Below are positions 57,346-64,000 of a DNA stretch of 64,000 nt, in pieces. Source of the stretch: a virus; IMG/VR virus record IMGVR_UViG_3300033994_001756, positions 108,254-172,253 of that record, one strand, 5' to 3'. How positions within the stretch are numbered: the first letter of the stretch is position 1; the number at the start of each line of letters is the position of its first letter. The notes beneath the pieces are model-generated. The model ran no database searches, had not been told where the DNA came from, and saw nothing but the letters and a program-made list of their open reading frames with translations. The position numbers were made by a program, and so were the translations under genes.

Positions 57346-57611
57346 AACTATTTGATTATCAAACTTACGAGGACTATGGAAAAGAATGGTTCCTCCAAAT
57401 ACTTACACGTCGTAATTTTGCTCTGTTTGATTTTACTCTCCAATGGGATGATGATGGTTCTGATGAAATCTTCCCAGCAATATCATTGAGTATTGGTTCT
57501 AGTCATTTGCTTGGATTTTTCTTTCGTTGGCACAGATTTCAATTTGATTGTAGTATAGTTGATACAAAACCAAGAAATCTTGAATGGTACAGGAGAAACT
57601 TTGATGACTGA
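57342..57611 (+). CDS. 89-residue protein, function unknown
   Basis: Aromatic-rich, beta-patterned (FLQILTRRNFALFDFTLQWD; LSIGSSHLLGFFFRWHRFQF). Starts in an ATGA overlap with the ligase. A similar pattern (SFFGSSLFGVDFQQRRFCLA) occurs in the 86-residue gene at 60290, so the two may be diverged paralogues. Unknown. Confidence 0.68.
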   Translation: MKLFDYQTYEDYGKEWFLQILTRRNFALFDFTLQWDDDGSDEIFPAISLSIGSSHLLGFFFRWHRFQFDCSIVDTKPRNLEWYRRNFDD

Positions 57612-57897
57612 CCTTGATGATCTTTTAAAACCAGAGAACAAGTTTATTGTTCCAGTAACAGTTGAACTTTCAAGTTATGACCAAGTAAAACTACGAAAAT
57701 TCATCAATCTTCACTATCTTGGTGATGAGGATGCTAATGAATTCGTAGATGGAACTTACAAAGCAAAGTATCCAGAGAAAGAAACTCCAGAGTTCCAGAA
57801 TGCAGTATGGAAAACTAATGTTGGTTATACAGTAAATCTTGCTGTAGAGTTTGATGAAAAAGGTGTTCCCACATTTGAGGTTGTGAAAAATGGTTGA
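57604..57897 (+). CDS. 97-residue protein, function unknown
   Basis: ATG 57604 gives MTDLDDLLKPENKFIVPVTV; an upstream in-frame start at 57559 would overlap the previous gene by over 50 bases. Beta strands with charged loops follow. 8-base overlap on each side. No family recognised. Confidence 0.65.
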   Translation: MTDLDDLLKPENKFIVPVTVELSSYDQVKLRKFINLHYLGDEDANEFVDGTYKAKYPEKETPEFQNAVWKTNVGYTVNLAVEFDEKGVPTFEVVKNG

Positions 57898-58075
57898 GAA
57901 AGTAAAGTTTGTAACTGTCACTCGTGTGATTGATGACAGGGCAGGAATTCATTATCTAGATGCCGTTGATGTAAATGGATATCACTGGTCTGCTGAAATG
58001 GATAGTAAACAAGAGAAATGGTTAGTATATAATAAAGTATGGACTAGAGATCCACAGCAACCTTATGATTTATGA
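57890..58075 (+). CDS. 61-residue beta-rich protein, function unknown
   Basis: KVKFVTVTRVIDDRAGIHYL, DAVDVNGYHWSAEMDSKQEK read as a small beta sheet. Overlaps neighbours at both ends (8 and 4 bases). Unknown. Confidence 0.68.
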   Translation: MVEKVKFVTVTRVIDDRAGIHYLDAVDVNGYHWSAEMDSKQEKWLVYNKVWTRDPQQPYDL

Positions 58076-58719
58076 CTGGTATTAAAATTATATCACCGAA
58101 TGGAGAGTATAAGTTACTTGATTCTGGATATTTGAGAGGACCAGGATCAGTATCGCCTAAAACACAACTACACATTCATAAAATGACTGAACTTGAAGAA
58201 CTGAAAGCACAACTTAAAATTCTTGAAAAGAAAGTAGCACTTCTTGAAGAGATTGAAAAGACACCAATTCCTAAAATGGAACTTCTCAAAGAAGGTAGCG
58301 TTTATTGTGTTGAGTACAATACCATCAAATACTACCGTATGAAGTATCTTCATAGTGATGATTGGATTAAGTGGTGGCGTGAGAATGATGAAGGAACACA
58401 ACTCACTCGTGTAGATGATCCTGAAACATTCCGATTGCTTGAGCAACTGTTTGCTGCTGACATCTCTGCTAATCCAGAAAGCTCATTCAAGTTTACCTTT
58501 GGTCCTACTTTGTATGATGTGATTGAAGATTGGTGGAGTGATATTTTTACCACTGGAGTTGATGGAGATTCTGACACATGCATCAAAGATCTTGTTGAAA
58601 GGATTTGGAAATGGATGCCTAGTTATCAATCTGCCGAAGGTTCTCAATGTGTTGGTGTTGAAGAACTGGTGGCAGGATGGAATGATTGTTTGGAAACAAT
58701 TAAGAGGAAACTGGGATGA
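58072..58719 (+). CDS. 215-residue protein with coiled coil, function unknown
   Basis: Residues about 36-65 are a clear coiled coil (LEELKAQLKILEKKVALLEE). An alpha/beta region with many Trp (SDDWIKWWRENDEG, YDVIEDWWSDIF, WKWMPSYQS) follows. The C-terminus has VGVEELVAGWNDCLETIKRK. The largest unrecognised gene of the early train. 4-base overlaps with both neighbours. It may be a multimeric scaffold; function unknown. Confidence 0.78.
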   Translation: MTGIKIISPNGEYKLLDSGYLRGPGSVSPKTQLHIHKMTELEELKAQLKILEKKVALLEEIEKTPIPKMELLKEGSVYCVEYNTIKYYRMKYLHSDDWIKWWRENDEGTQLTRVDDPETFRLLEQLFAADISANPESSFKFTFGPTLYDVIEDWWSDIFTTGVDGDSDTCIKDLVERIWKWMPSYQSAEGSQCVGVEELVAGWNDCLETIKRKLG

Positions 58720-58898
58720 GTCAACGAAACTTCAAACAAGAACTTTTCTATTCTCAGTATATTGACATGGAGAATGGGCAAGACACAGAAACGATTGATA
58801 CTCTTGCTTTGATTGAACTTCTGCAAGAGATGAATGAACGAATTGAACAACTGGAAAAAGACAATCAACTATTAAAATCTTACGCTTGGGAACCATGA
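58716..58898 (+). CDS. 60-residue leucine-zipper-like protein
   Basis: The C-terminal half (LIELLQEMNERIEQLEKDNQ, LL) forms heptads with Leu/Ile at a/d. Could pair with the coiled coil of the upstream gene. Ends in an ATGA overlap with the next gene. Confidence 0.68.
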   Translation: MSQRNFKQELFYSQYIDMENGQDTETIDTLALIELLQEMNERIEQLEKDNQLLKSYAWEP

Positions 58899-59560
58899 TT
58901 GAACCTACACATGAAGAAATGCTTGAAGAAGCAAAAAAACGAGAGGAAGTAAACAAAAAAGCATGGGAAGCAGTACAAAAACTGTATGCGGTGAATGGCG
59001 ATGCTCTAAAAGAACTTGCTGAGATTGAAACTGAAGAGCGTGAGCGTATGGATGCTGTGAGAACTGCTATTGCTGGTATTGACAAGTATTCTGATGCTCT
59101 TAAAGAACTTCGTAAGATTGAACACGAAGAACTGATTGAAGAACTGCAAGCAAAGAAGAAAGAAAACTTTCAACTGGTAGCTGATGCTTGTATGAAAGAA
59201 TATGAGAAGAAGTATCAACGTGATGTATTCCCAATGAGTGAATACTGGGTGTATATGGTTGCTGAATATGGGGCAACTGGCGAAGGTCAAACCGTGTGTA
59301 TTATGATGACACAGGCAACTCCATATGGTGATGACTTTGCTGAAGGTAAATTCTATGTACCTGTTAATTCTAAGCAATATCGTGCTGTGAGAGCATTCCA
59401 TGAGCAGTTTGGCACTTGGCATCTTCATGGTCTTAGATTTCTCAATAAAGAAGATTTCTTCAGTGAATATTCATACTACATTCCTCCAGCAATGATGAAA
59501 CTTCTCAATAAGAGTTGTTTTAAAGAGTTTCATACAAAAGTTCACTATAACTTCTCATGA
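58895..59560 (+). CDS. 221-residue coiled-coil protein, MIEPT family
   Basis: ATG 58895 (MIEPTHEEMLEEAKKREEVN) is preferred over TTG 58886. The first 95 residues are a long charged helix; the C-terminal part is alpha/beta (YWVYMVAEYGATGEGQTVCI, FYVPVNSKQYRAVRAFHEQF). The start MIEPT-x-EE-x-LEE is shared with the gene at 62823, suggesting a common origin of the N-terminus. Unknown function; overlap with neighbours by 4 bases. Confidence 0.75.
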   Translation: MIEPTHEEMLEEAKKREEVNKKAWEAVQKLYAVNGDALKELAEIETEERERMDAVRTAIAGIDKYSDALKELRKIEHEELIEELQAKKKENFQLVADACMKEYEKKYQRDVFPMSEYWVYMVAEYGATGEGQTVCIMMTQATPYGDDFAEGKFYVPVNSKQYRAVRAFHEQFGTWHLHGLRFLNKEDFFSEYSYYIPPAMMKLLNKSCFKEFHTKVHYNFS

Positions 59561-59820
59561 CAAAAATCAAATTCAACGGGCACTTTCCTACTGAACGTGA
59601 GGTAGAATTCTCAAAAGATGATCAAGTGCGTCTGTTTGAGATTATGAAACAAGAGTTTATTGAACACATCACATATGCTAGGTTCAATAGCAGTTATCCT
59701 ACACACACTGAACGACAACTTGAGTCCTTCTGCAATGGTTACGGTGTAGACATTGAGTATTCAAAAGACCGCATCGCATTCTTTACTGCTCTGATTAAGG
59801 AGATGAAATATAATGGATAA
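59557..59820 (+). CDS. 87-residue protein, function unknown
   Basis: MTKIKFNGHFPTEREVEFSK, DDQVRLFEIMKQEFIEHITY; alpha/beta pattern with a helix rich in Glu/Gln. 4-base overlap at its start, 8-base overlap at its end. No family recognised. Confidence 0.7.
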   Translation: MTKIKFNGHFPTEREVEFSKDDQVRLFEIMKQEFIEHITYARFNSSYPTHTERQLESFCNGYGVDIEYSKDRIAFFTALIKEMKYNG

Positions 59821-60016
59821 AGAACTCTATAACCCTGATGAGTTTCTGCTTGATAATATCAAGAGCTATCACTATGAGGTGATGGATGAAGGGCATCATG
59901 TGTGGATGGCATTCTATTTTGAGAATGGTAACACAGGACACTTGAATATTTTCCTAAATGATGGTAAGATTAACACACGCTATGAGGAATGGATGAATGA
60001 CTTACAAACTAAATGA
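59813..60016 (+). CDS. 67-residue protein, function unknown
   Basis: MDKELYNPDEFLLDNIKSYH, then a His-rich strand (EGHHVWMAFYFENGNTGHLN). Could bind metal but that is only a guess. Overlaps the next gene by 20 bases, more than usual here. Confidence 0.66.
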   Translation: MDKELYNPDEFLLDNIKSYHYEVMDEGHHVWMAFYFENGNTGHLNIFLNDGKINTRYEEWMNDLQTK

Positions 60017-60293
60017 AGAAGCAAATGCATTCTCATACACTCGTGAAGAGCTATTTGAGTGTATCACTAGAATCGTAGCACACCCACACAAAACTATCAC
60101 AGAACACGACCAATCTCGTGCTCTTGCCATTATGGTAGTTTTTGACGATTACTTCACCAATTATACTCAAAGTGATAATAATGGTGGGCATTGTGTTTAT
60201 GAATGTGATGCTATGGACTTTACTGATTTTGTAAGGTTTAAACTTTGTATTGATGATTATGATGCTGTTGATGTGAATGAGGTTTTGAAGTGA
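59997..60293 (+). CDS. 98-residue acidic protein, function unknown
   Basis: MTYKLNEEANAFSYTREELF, a HPHKTITEHDQSRALAIMVV segment and a Cys/Asp-rich end (YECDAMDFTDFVRFKLCIDD). Acidic overall. The start overlaps the upstream gene by 20 bases; the end overlaps by 4. Unknown. Confidence 0.66.
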   Translation: MTYKLNEEANAFSYTREELFECITRIVAHPHKTITEHDQSRALAIMVVFDDYFTNYTQSDNNGGHCVYECDAMDFTDFVRFKLCIDDYDAVDVNEVLK

Positions 60294-60550
60294 AGCTTTA
60301 TCAGCACGACAAAAAAACTTATCAGGATGGTGAAGTATCTCACACCTGGCAGTTTGGTATCATCAAAAACAAATCACTACTCTGGGTATCTTGTGAAACT
60401 CCTGGCAAAATAATTCATTCTTCTGGTGGTATCAACATCTTGTTTTCTTTCTTTGGCAGTTCTCTTTTTGGTGTAGATTTTCAACAACGAAGGTTTTGTT
60501 TAGCATTTGGATTTTTTACTGATCACTTTGATGGATGGAATGATGACTAA
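60290..60550 (+). CDS. 86-residue protein, GTG start, function unknown
   Basis: GTG 60290 in a GTGA overlap starts MKLYQHDKKTYQDGEVSHTW. The hydrophobic/aromatic strand (ILFSFFGSSLFGVDFQQRRF) resembles that in the 57342 gene. Possible diverged paralogue. Confidence 0.65.
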   Translation: MKLYQHDKKTYQDGEVSHTWQFGIIKNKSLLWVSCETPGKIIHSSGGINILFSFFGSSLFGVDFQQRRFCLAFGFFTDHFDGWNDD

Positions 60551-60833
60551 TCTTGAACAAAAACGAGCACAACTGGAAGGACTGATTGATACTCAAATTG
60601 ATTCTGCTTCTGGTCTTGCAATCAACTGTCATAACTGTATTCATTGTTGTAAAAGTTCTAATGGTATTGAATTTGATAAATGTTTGAAATCTGGTGGTGA
60701 TTATTGTAATATTGTTCATCAGTTTCCACGACTATACAATCACATTTGTATGAATTATAGTGCTTGGTCTCCAAGACAAAAAAGTATTCTTGAACTGATT
60801 GGTGATAAAATTCGTAAGATGTTGGACACTTGA
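60540..60833 (+). CDS. 97-residue Cys-rich protein, possible metal site
   Basis: Starts MMTNLEQKRAQLEGLIDTQI (ATG at 60540 or 60543). A CHNCIHCCKSSNG cluster and further Cys residues (KCLKSGGDYC, HICMNY) suggest a zinc- or iron-sulfur-binding knuckle. It closes the first train of small genes and is followed by a hairpin terminator. Family not recognised. Confidence 0.72.
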   Translation: MMTNLEQKRAQLEGLIDTQIDSASGLAINCHNCIHCCKSSNGIEFDKCLKSGGDYCNIVHQFPRLYNHICMNYSAWSPRQKSILELIGDKIRKMLDT

Positions 60834-60845
60834 AGAACTGGCACA

Positions 60846-60872
60846 CGGAGGGTTCCACCACCCTCTGTTTCG
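60846..60872 (+). terminator. Intrinsic terminator
   Basis: CGGAGGGT (60846-60853), loop TCCACC, ACCCTCTG (60860-60867, one G-U), followed by TTTCGTT. Separates the two trains of small genes. Confidence 0.78.
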
Positions 60873-60875
60873 TTG

Positions 60876-60881
60876 TATAAT
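60876..60881 (+). promoter_or_regulatory. Possible sigma70 -10 element
   Basis: TATAAT lies 22 bases before ATG 60904 and directly after the terminator stem, but no good -35 is found at 16-18 bases, so the promoter may need an activator. Confidence 0.45.
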
Positions 60882-60903
60882 AACCTTGTAAGCAACCAAA
60901 CCG

Positions 60904-61116
60904 ATGACTGAACTTTCACCAGATGCACAGGAAGTGCTAGATGGTTTTCAAGGAGTTATCTTAGATACTTCGTTTGCCGACTTGATGGCTCTTGCTGCTG
61001 CCCTTCGTGCTCTTGCAAAACAAAGCACCTTTGCCGACACAAGAGTTGGCGTAACGGAAGAGGTGGTTCTTGTTGATGACATTCTCAAAATCGCAACTGA
61101 ACTGGAGCAAATCTGA
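60904..61116 (+). CDS. 70-residue helical protein, function unknown
   Basis: MTELSPDAQEVLDGFQGVIL, an Ala/Leu-rich helix (DLMALAAALRALAKQSTFAD), then DDILKIATELEQI. First gene after the 60846 terminator. 1-base overlap (TGATG) with the next. Confidence 0.7.
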   Translation: MTELSPDAQEVLDGFQGVILDTSFADLMALAAALRALAKQSTFADTRVGVTEEVVLVDDILKIATELEQI

Positions 61117-61418
61117 TGCAACTTTCCTACGGCAACGACCTTCTTTTGGAGGCAGCAGAACTTCGTGCTATCATCAAAGGTGAATTGGGATTCCGTAAGT
61201 GTCCTGATTGCCAAGGTGATGGTGAGAGTTGGACACTTCACTATGTTCTGAAAGATGACCCAGACCAAAGTAATGAACAGTTCAAGGAAGTGAGTGCCCA
61301 GTATGCTGCTGACTTTGATGAGGACAATCTACCACCAGAATACTCTTGGGGTGAGTGTCATCTTTATGAATGTGATACCTGCCATAGTGTAGGTTATATC
61401 CCTGTGGAGCAATGGTAA
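61116..61418 (+). CDS. Small zinc-finger protein (DnaJ-type knuckles)
   Basis: A 100-residue protein with CPDCQGDG at about 29 and CDTCHSVGY at about 89, a pair of CxxC-x-G-x-G knuckles as in DnaJ Cys-rich domains, separated by an acidic insert. One zinc is likely held by the two. It may be an RNA or chaperone-related adaptor; phage proteins like this are usually uncharacterised. Stop overlaps the next start. Confidence 0.78.
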   Translation: MQLSYGNDLLLEAAELRAIIKGELGFRKCPDCQGDGESWTLHYVLKDDPDQSNEQFKEVSAQYAADFDEDNLPPEYSWGECHLYECDTCHSVGYIPVEQW

Positions 61419-61693
61419 TGAACTACGAAACTGAAATCATAGATGGACGCAGAGTAGTTGTCCGTCATTTCTTCAAGGCACACGAAATCCAAGTTGGTTC
61501 TCGTTGGGCACGAGCAGATGGTTCCAAAGGTTTTGTGACTGTTGAAGGTTTCAATACTTATGGAGCCACCGACCCTTGGATTGAAGTTGTGTATTCTTGG
61601 GAACTAAATGGAGAGAAATTTATTCATGAAAAGGATGCTTTTGCTTTCCAATGTCGATATTGTTTGATTGTTGAGGAAACTAATGAAATTTAA
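61418..61693 (+). CDS. 91-residue protein, function unknown
   Basis: ATG 61418 in a TAATG overlap; another in-frame ATG lies at 61412. Strand-rich (EIIDGRRVVVRHFFKAHEIQ, RWARADGSKGFVTVEGF), like a small beta barrel; ends CRYCLIVEETNEI with a CxxC. Overlaps the next gene by 11 bases. Confidence 0.68.
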   Translation: MNYETEIIDGRRVVVRHFFKAHEIQVGSRWARADGSKGFVTVEGFNTYGATDPWIEVVYSWELNGEKFIHEKDAFAFQCRYCLIVEETNEI

Positions 61694-61913
61694 TGATGAA
61701 GCACTAATTGCTATGTGTATTATGTTTGGTTTTACCGTCATCATTAGTTTGGTGTTTTGGTATTTCCATACTGAAACGGAAAAGCAAAGTCTGTATAAAC
61801 AAACTTATGTCAAATCTATGGAGTGTAGAATTGCATTCAAAGGTAGAAGTCCATCAGAAGTAAATGGGTATTGTGGTGAAATTCCTAAACTTGGAGATTT
61901 TTTGACAAAATGA
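61683..61913 (+). CDS. Small membrane protein
   Basis: A 76-residue protein with one hydrophobic span (LIAMCIMFGFTVIISLVFWY) near the N-terminus, then a basic region with two Cys. ATG 61683 is preferred over an in-frame TTG at 61668. Unknown. Confidence 0.72.
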   Translation: MKFNDEALIAMCIMFGFTVIISLVFWYFHTETEKQSLYKQTYVKSMECRIAFKGRSPSEVNGYCGEIPKLGDFLTK

Positions 61914-62110
61914 AACTAACAGCACACGAACTCGCAGTTATTACTGATACACTCACTCATTCTCTAGCAGTATCAAACTGGAATGGATATTATACTGCCC
62001 AATCAAGGGAGAATGTGAGGAATGCAATTGCTGGAATTATGGATAGTATGAGTGTAGAGATCATCACAGACAAACCAAACTTCACTATTGATGCTGACGC
62101 AGGTATTTGA
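61910..62110 (+). CDS. 66-residue helical protein, function unknown
   Basis: MKLTAHELAVITDTLTHSLA, VRNAIAGIMDSMSVEIITDK. Starts in an ATGA overlap. No family recognised. Confidence 0.67.
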   Translation: MKLTAHELAVITDTLTHSLAVSNWNGYYTAQSRENVRNAIAGIMDSMSVEIITDKPNFTIDADAGI

Positions 62111-62111
62111 A

Positions 62112-62339
62112 ATGACTGAAACTAAACTTTGCAAAAATTGTAAGTGGTATCGCAAATCTTGGTTGGAACACATTATGATGAGAACTTCCATGTATGATAT
62201 GTGTGCCTCACCAAATACAACACAAAATCCTGTAACTGGTAATGAAAACAGGTTTTGTGATATGCTGAGAGCAGAACTATGGAAAGAACTTGATTACTCT
62301 TGTGGTCCAGAAGGTAGATTTTGGGAGGCACGGAAATGA
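62112..62339 (+). CDS. 75-residue Cys-rich protein
   Basis: MTETKLCKNCKWYRKSWLEH begins with a CKNCKWY knuckle; further Cys at MCASPN, FCDML and SCGPEGRFWEA. Such CxxCKWY...CGPEGRFW proteins occur in many phages and probably bind zinc. ATG 62112 follows the upstream stop by 1 base. Confidence 0.76.
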   Translation: MTETKLCKNCKWYRKSWLEHIMMRTSMYDMCASPNTTQNPVTGNENRFCDMLRAELWKELDYSCGPEGRFWEARK

Positions 62340-62518
62340 TTGAAATGAGAGTTATTGATAATGGACCGATGTGCCGTCCAGATTTTCAGTATCGGTATCA
62401 TATTTTTACTATTGATATTTCTGGTGGTTTATGTCCTCCCAGCATTTATGAAAGTGAATTATGGAGTGAATGGAAAACTGCTGAATGGGTAAACGCAAAG
62501 GAGATTGAAAATGATTGA
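62336..62518 (+). CDS. 60-residue protein, function unknown
   Basis: ATG 62336 in an ATGA overlap gives MIEMRVIDNGPMCRPDFQYR. Small alpha/beta with many Trp near the end (SELWSEWKTAEWV). Unknown. Confidence 0.65.
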   Translation: MIEMRVIDNGPMCRPDFQYRYHIFTIDISGGLCPPSIYESELWSEWKTAEWVNAKEIEND

Positions 62519-62687
62519 AAAACAAATCAGTTATAAAATTGAATTCACAGAAGACCAAGCACGACAACTCTACAATCTTCTACAATCAGTAAAACAACAA
62601 GACCAATTCTCATATGGAGGTCTTTATGATGACTTGCGAAAACTTCATAATGAACTGAAAAAACTCTTTGACACTGGAATCCGATGA
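62511..62687 (+). CDS. 58-residue helical protein, function unknown
   Basis: MIEKQISYKIEFTEDQARQL, YNLLQSVKQQDQFSYGG. An amphipathic helix and Lys-rich end. 8-base overlap at start; overlaps next by 4. Confidence 0.65.
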   Translation: MIEKQISYKIEFTEDQARQLYNLLQSVKQQDQFSYGGLYDDLRKLHNELKKLFDTGIR

Positions 62688-62830
62688 CTGACCCTGATTA
62701 TAAACTTCAAGAACTTTTTGTAGAGTTTGATGATGTTTATGGAGGTAGCACCTCTTACTCTTTGGACTATTTCCCTGTGATTTATGATGATGTGTTAGAA
62801 TTGTGTGAGGAACTTGAAAACTATGATTGA
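62684..62830 (+). CDS. 48-residue acidic protein
   Basis: MTDPDYKLQELFVEFDDVYG, YFPVIYDDVLELCEELENYD. Very acidic; starts in an ATGA overlap and ends overlapping the next gene by 8 bases. Too short to assign. Confidence 0.55.
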   Translation: MTDPDYKLQELFVEFDDVYGGSTSYSLDYFPVIYDDVLELCEELENYD

Positions 62831-63113
62831 ACCAACAGACGAACAACTACTTGAAGAATACAATAAAGAAATTCATAAAGAATATGCAAAACAGGGGGAA
62901 ATGACTGTTGCACGACTAATCAAAAGTCATAGAAATTTACGAAATCTAAACATAGAATGGAATGGAGCATTTGATGAGGCAAGAGCAAAGGGTTATAATG
63001 CTGGATATGATTGGGGAGTAAGAAATGTTGCGGCAAATTCTATTACTCTTGATGAACTTCGTAAAATGACCATTCAAGAACTCGCAAACCTTATTGGAAC
63101 TGATTATGACTGA
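62823..63113 (+). CDS. 96-residue protein, MIEPT family
   Basis: ATG 62823 gives MIEPTDEQLLEEYNKEIHKE. This N-terminus resembles that of the 58895 gene. A helix and an EWNGAFDEARAKGYNAGYDW segment (a repeat-like AxxxGxxxG pattern) follow. In-frame start 62805 is disfavoured by overlap. Unknown. Confidence 0.68.
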   Translation: MIEPTDEQLLEEYNKEIHKEYAKQGEMTVARLIKSHRNLRNLNIEWNGAFDEARAKGYNAGYDWGVRNVAANSITLDELRKMTIQELANLIGTDYD

Positions 63114-63666
63114 ACCAACACTAAAAACTTGGGTAGGAACACCAGGATACAAACTCAATCCAGATAAACTCAAAAAAGCACCAAGACAAATTCTTCCTTA
63201 TTTGTTTAGTTGTTTTTATTTTACAGAAGAGTTTGAGTATTTTGATTTAGTTAAACCATACTTGGATTTACCTGAACCCAGAAAGAGTATTGAAGAAATC
63301 CAACAAGAGTTTGATGAGAAGATTGATGCCCAGATAGAGAAGTTCAGGATGTGCTCTAAGTGGTCAAGAGAGCAGGCTGAGGAAAGATACAATCGAAAGT
63401 TTGATAGGATTATTCGTGATTTTGAGTATGCGAAGGAGCACGGAGAGTTTCCACCTTACGCAAAACTTACTTATGGAACTGGATTGAGTACTAATCCTTA
63501 TGCTGAAACCTCTTTTGTAATCAAACAGGGAAACACACACGAAGGTTATTATACGATTGGAAATCGACGATATTTCAGGTATTATATGAATGAAAAACCT
63601 AATCGTTTGGTGAGGTTCTTTATGAAAACTTGTCTTGGATTCTTTTGGGTTGATGATGCATTATGA
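63106..63666 (+). CDS. 186-residue protein, function unknown
   Basis: ATG 63106 (MTEPTLKTWVGTPGYKLNPD) is chosen over 63094. The centre is a long charged helix (EEIQQEFDEKIDAQIEKFRM, REQAEERYNRKFDRIIRDFE) and the end is beta/aromatic (YYTIGNRRYFRYYMNEKPNR). MTEPT start is like other genes here. Unknown. Confidence 0.72.
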   Translation: MTEPTLKTWVGTPGYKLNPDKLKKAPRQILPYLFSCFYFTEEFEYFDLVKPYLDLPEPRKSIEEIQQEFDEKIDAQIEKFRMCSKWSREQAEERYNRKFDRIIRDFEYAKEHGEFPPYAKLTYGTGLSTNPYAETSFVIKQGNTHEGYYTIGNRRYFRYYMNEKPNRLVRFFMKTCLGFFWVDDAL

Positions 63667-63911
63667 ATAAAGAAGAATACTACAAATACATAGAAGAAAA
63701 CGACACTTACCCAGAACATTCTCATAAGTGGATTGTCAGAACTTATACTGATGCGGGTATTCATAATCCAAATGAAGTATTCTATCGCAACTTCGGTCCA
63801 TTTAATACTAAAGATGAAGCAGTGCTGTTCATTGGAGGGTATAAAATGAAATATACCACACAAGGATTTATTACTCGTTGGACAGTTCAAGCATTATGTG
63901 AGGTTTTATGA
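63663..63911 (+). CDS. 82-residue protein, function unknown
   Basis: MNKEEYYKYIEENDTYPEHS; then a beta segment (KWIVRTYTDAGIHNPNEVFY, FNTKDEAVLFIGGYKM). 4-base overlaps on both sides. No family recognised. Confidence 0.67.
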   Translation: MNKEEYYKYIEENDTYPEHSHKWIVRTYTDAGIHNPNEVFYRNFGPFNTKDEAVLFIGGYKMKYTTQGFITRWTVQALCEVL

Positions 63912-64000
63912 ATAAACTCAAAACCCTCTGGAATAACAGACGCACTTGGAGAAGTGCTTTTGATTGTTGGTATATTCTAATGTTCCCTGAAAGATATTAT
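63908..64000 (+). CDS. N-terminal part of a further small gene (3' truncated)
   Basis: ATG 63908 overlaps the previous stop and runs open to the right edge for 31 codons (MNKLKTLWNNRRTWRSAFDC, WYILMFPERYY). The arrangement shows that the train of small genes continues beyond the window. Cannot be assigned. Confidence 0.55.
   Translation, partial: MNKLKTLWNNRRTWRSAFDCWYILMFPERYY

Overview
The window reads as about 64 kb of a T4-like (Tevenvirinae-type) myovirus that infects marine cyanobacteria. Evidence for the phage type is a colinear set of T4 core genes: RNase H, gp33, gp59, gp32, gp53, gp48, gp4, gp54, gp26, gp27 and gp5. Evidence for a cyanobacterial host is an added gene set typical of cyanophages: thyX, phoH, speD, a DUF1825-like gene, a protein with a CP12-type C-terminus, and phage-borne tRNAs. 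The DNA is A+T-rich and almost entirely coding. Genes are commonly joined by 1-4 bp stop/start overlaps.

Layout. (1) 1-7055: replication, recombination and late-transcription genes, ending at gp32 and a strong hairpin terminator. (2) 7054-8706: two baseplate genes, gp53 and gp48, on the minus strand. (3) 8743-21135: head completion and tail/baseplate genes (gp4, a possible gp2, gp54, gp26 with a likely -1 frameshift extension, two paralogous tape-measure/peptidase proteins, gp27, the CP12-like gene, gp5). (4) 21148-22026: a small island with sigma70-type promoters, a short ORF, tRNA(CAU), tRNA-Leu(UAA) and S-adenosylmethionine decarboxylase. (5) 22072-42873: adsorption apparatus, with a 4,568-residue giant structural protein and two roughly 1,000-residue fibre proteins plus small partners. 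(6) 42890-53788: an unusual cassette of three paralogous Kelch-like repeat proteins, each with 12 repeats split 6+6 by a short linker. Between and after them lie a GT-A glycosyltransferase, a sulfotransferase, a GT-B/GT-A double glycosyltransferase, an unknown 279-residue protein and two 2-oxoglutarate/Fe(II) dioxygenases. (7) 53845-64000: an early-type region that opens with back-to-back divergent sigma70 promoters and carries about thirty small, overlapping, mostly unrecognised genes plus a Deinococcus-type RNA ligase.

How the parts work together. Early genes are probably read by host sigma70 RNA polymerase from TTGACA-N17-TATAAT-like promoters. The virion genes are preceded by T4-late-like TATAAATA/CTAAATA boxes that need gp33 (present) and gp55 (not in the window). 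Region 6 is the most novel part. I infer that the three propeller proteins are alternative or complementary receptor-binding or decoration proteins. The neighbouring sugar, sulfate and hydroxyl transfer enzymes may modify either these proteins or the host surface. This is inference from gene order, not something the sequence proves.
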